64,000 bases of DNA, taken from an uncultured Marvinbryantia sp. GTDB lineage: Bacteria; Bacillota; Clostridia; Lachnospirales; Lachnospiraceae. The position numbers were made by a program, and so were the translations under genes. Each line of letters begins with the position of its first letter. The stretch's first letter is position 1. The stretch is from positions 58,536 to 122,535 of the forward strand of contig CAKRVB010000004.1 in NCBI GenBank assembly GCA_934408725.1, in the 5' to 3' direction. The notes under the pieces are model-generated. The model was not told where the DNA came from. It ran no database searches and saw nothing but the letters and a program-made list of their open reading frames with translations. Below are positions 63,170 through 64,000 of the stretch, piece by piece.

Positions 63170-63553
63170 TTATTTAACAGAATAACTATGTCCCGTTATC
63201 TCTAAATTATCAATACTGGTTCCATGATTCAGATGAATACCGATGGTCAATGGATTGGAAGCTGTACTAACAAATGTCAGTGTTGCTGTATTGCCTGACC
63301 ATGTCGTTTGTACAGAAGCATCATTTGTCTCGATTTCATCTACTGTATCATTAAAACTAATGTACAGGGTAATGGTTCCGTTGATATCGGACCAGTCTGC
63401 AACTGCAAGTCCTTTTCCGCCGTTGGTGCCCCATCTGTCCCATACACCATAATAGGTTACATTCAAAGTTCCCTGTGCTGCTCCGCTGGCTGCATAAATC
63501 CCCTCTGCCAGTCCCGCATCCACAGTAACTACCGGTTTTCTATATTCTCTCAT
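63170..63553 (-). CDS. Leader-bearing small protein 3 (KPVVTVD...YAASG)
   Basis: A 127-residue protein with the same leader (MREYRKPVVTVDAGLAEG, then IYAASG). The body has TITLYISFNDTVDEIET, TWSGNTATLTFV and IGIHLNHGTSIDNLEITG, again a beta-rich fold. The ATG at 63553 is supported by leader alignment to its paralogues; a longer reading from 63592 adds unrelated residues. It is the promoter-proximal gene of the three, with a consensus promoter at 63619-63647. Confidence 0.8.
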   Translation of the reverse strand: MREYRKPVVTVDAGLAEGIYAASGAAQGTLNVTYYGVWDRWGTNGGKGLAVADWSDINGTITLYISFNDTVDEIETNDASVQTTWSGNTATLTFVSTASNPLTIGIHLNHGTSIDNLEITGHSYSVK

Positions 63554-63618
63554 AATTACTTTTATCTCCTCATGTCTGTCTTCTTCAGGCAAATCTTTTC
63601 ATCTTTTTTTCTGTTTTT

Positions 63619-63647
63619 AATATAGCTATCCAACATCCAAAAGTCAA
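63619..63647 (-). promoter_or_regulatory. Promoter of the three leader-bearing genes
   Basis: Minus strand TTGACT (63647-63642), 17-bp spacer, TATATT (63624-63619). Confidence 0.8.
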
Positions 63648-63687
63648 GTAATTCAGCGAAAAATGTCCTTCTGAATTTCGTTTTTTC

Positions 63688-63716
63688 TTGTTCTTTTTCT
63701 GTCACAATGTTATAAT
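63688..63716 (+). promoter_or_regulatory. Promoter of the S26-like peptidase gene
   Basis: TTGTTC (63688-63693), 17-bp spacer, TATAAT (63711-63716), about 97 nt before the ATG. Confidence 0.7.
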
Positions 63717-63812
63717 ACCTCTGTTTTGAATTCAGCAGAATTTACAGGCATTTTCTATATCATTTTAACGCTGCATATCATTCTGTTTATCTTTTACAGG
63801 GAGTTTTATATT

Positions 63813-64000
63813 ATGAAAAAACAGCCTCATTTGCTTCATACGAATCAGACGGATTCTTCTGACCGTCAGATTGATCTGGAACAACTTCTGAAAGACGGTA
63901 ATATCATCCGTATCCATCCCCAGGGCTACAGTATGTATCCTATGTTTCTGCCGGGACGGGATGAGGCTCTGATTGAATCTGTCTGTGCAGATTCCTGTCG
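63813..64000 (+). CDS. S26/S24-like serine peptidase, truncated by window edge
   Basis: Only 62 codons are present. GGGAG lies before the ATG at 63813. The sequence IRIHPQGYSMYPMFLPGRDEALIE contains the signal-peptidase-type SMYP motif with the catalytic Ser at residue 40. No membrane segment precedes it, unlike SipS-type enzymes, so it would be cytosolic. It could cleave the YAASG leaders; this is inferred from proximity. The lysine partner lies beyond the window. Confidence 0.8.
   Translation, partial: MKKQPHLLHTNQTDSSDRQIDLEQLLKDGNIIRIHPQGYSMYPMFLPGRDEALIESVCADSC

Noticed and set aside
59332-64000. Ordinary lasso-peptide cluster
   Set aside because: No asparagine-synthetase-like or transglutaminase-like maturase is visible and the cargo proteins are far too long; a maturase beyond the window cannot be excluded.

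Overview
The window looks like a chromosomal segment of a gut-type Lachnospiraceae (Clostridia; Blautia/Ruminococcus-like). The grounds are inference from gene content and low-to-medium GC: a cysS-mrnC-rlmB operon, a T-box-controlled trp operon, diaminopimelate dehydrogenase, LuxS, AzlCD, YesM/YesN-type two-component genes beside araBAD, and AGGAGG-type ribosome binding sites throughout.

Layout. 1-3.4 kb: AEC permease and a nuclease-fused Rad3/XPD-like helicase (minus). 3.8-7.5 kb: small unknown gene plus CstA, then glyA (plus). 7.6-16.4 kb: Fe-S DUF362 protein, HbpS-like protein, RluA pseudouridine synthase, radical SAM activase-like enzyme, UvrD-like helicase, MrfA/YprA-like helicase. 16.5-17.7 kb: AzlCD and tRNA-Thr. 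17.9-21.3 kb: Ig-like secreted protein, rlmB, mrnC, cysS. 21.4-22.2 kb: a 63-bp tandem repeat array. 22.2-27.7 kb: DUF1284, Eis-like acetyltransferase, ispF, lipoprotein, luxS, metY, GDPD. 27.8-31.5 kb: ABC importer. 31.6-32.3 kb: tRNA-Met, tRNA-Val and a candidate type I toxin-antitoxin pair that is too small for ordinary gene calling. 32.3-34.0 kb: a complete IS3-family element with target duplication. 34.0-35.0 kb: ddh. 35.2-48.2 kb: one minus-strand L-arabinose regulon (araA, araB, araD, response regulator, sensor kinase, furanose-type ABC importer with two binding proteins). 48.4-50.6 kb: yqeY, a secreted protein and a second 63-bp array related to the first. 50.6-57.0 kb: trpEGDCBA without trpF behind a Trp T-box. 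57-59 kb: membrane protein and HAD phosphatase.

The right edge (59.3-64 kb, continuing past the window) holds the most unusual locus: a PqqD-like domain fused to an HPr-kinase-like domain, an ABC exporter without a C39 peptidase, a soluble S26/S24-like serine peptidase (cut by the window edge), and three small genes whose products share a conserved 24-residue non-hydrophobic leader ending in YAASG followed by different beta-rich bodies. I infer an undescribed leader-dependent modification/export system.

Three repeat families not explained by genes also run through the window: GC-rich palindromes between convergent genes (one supplies identical C-termini to both proteins), a GTAWCTGTTCAG-bounded hairpin element, and the two 63-bp arrays.
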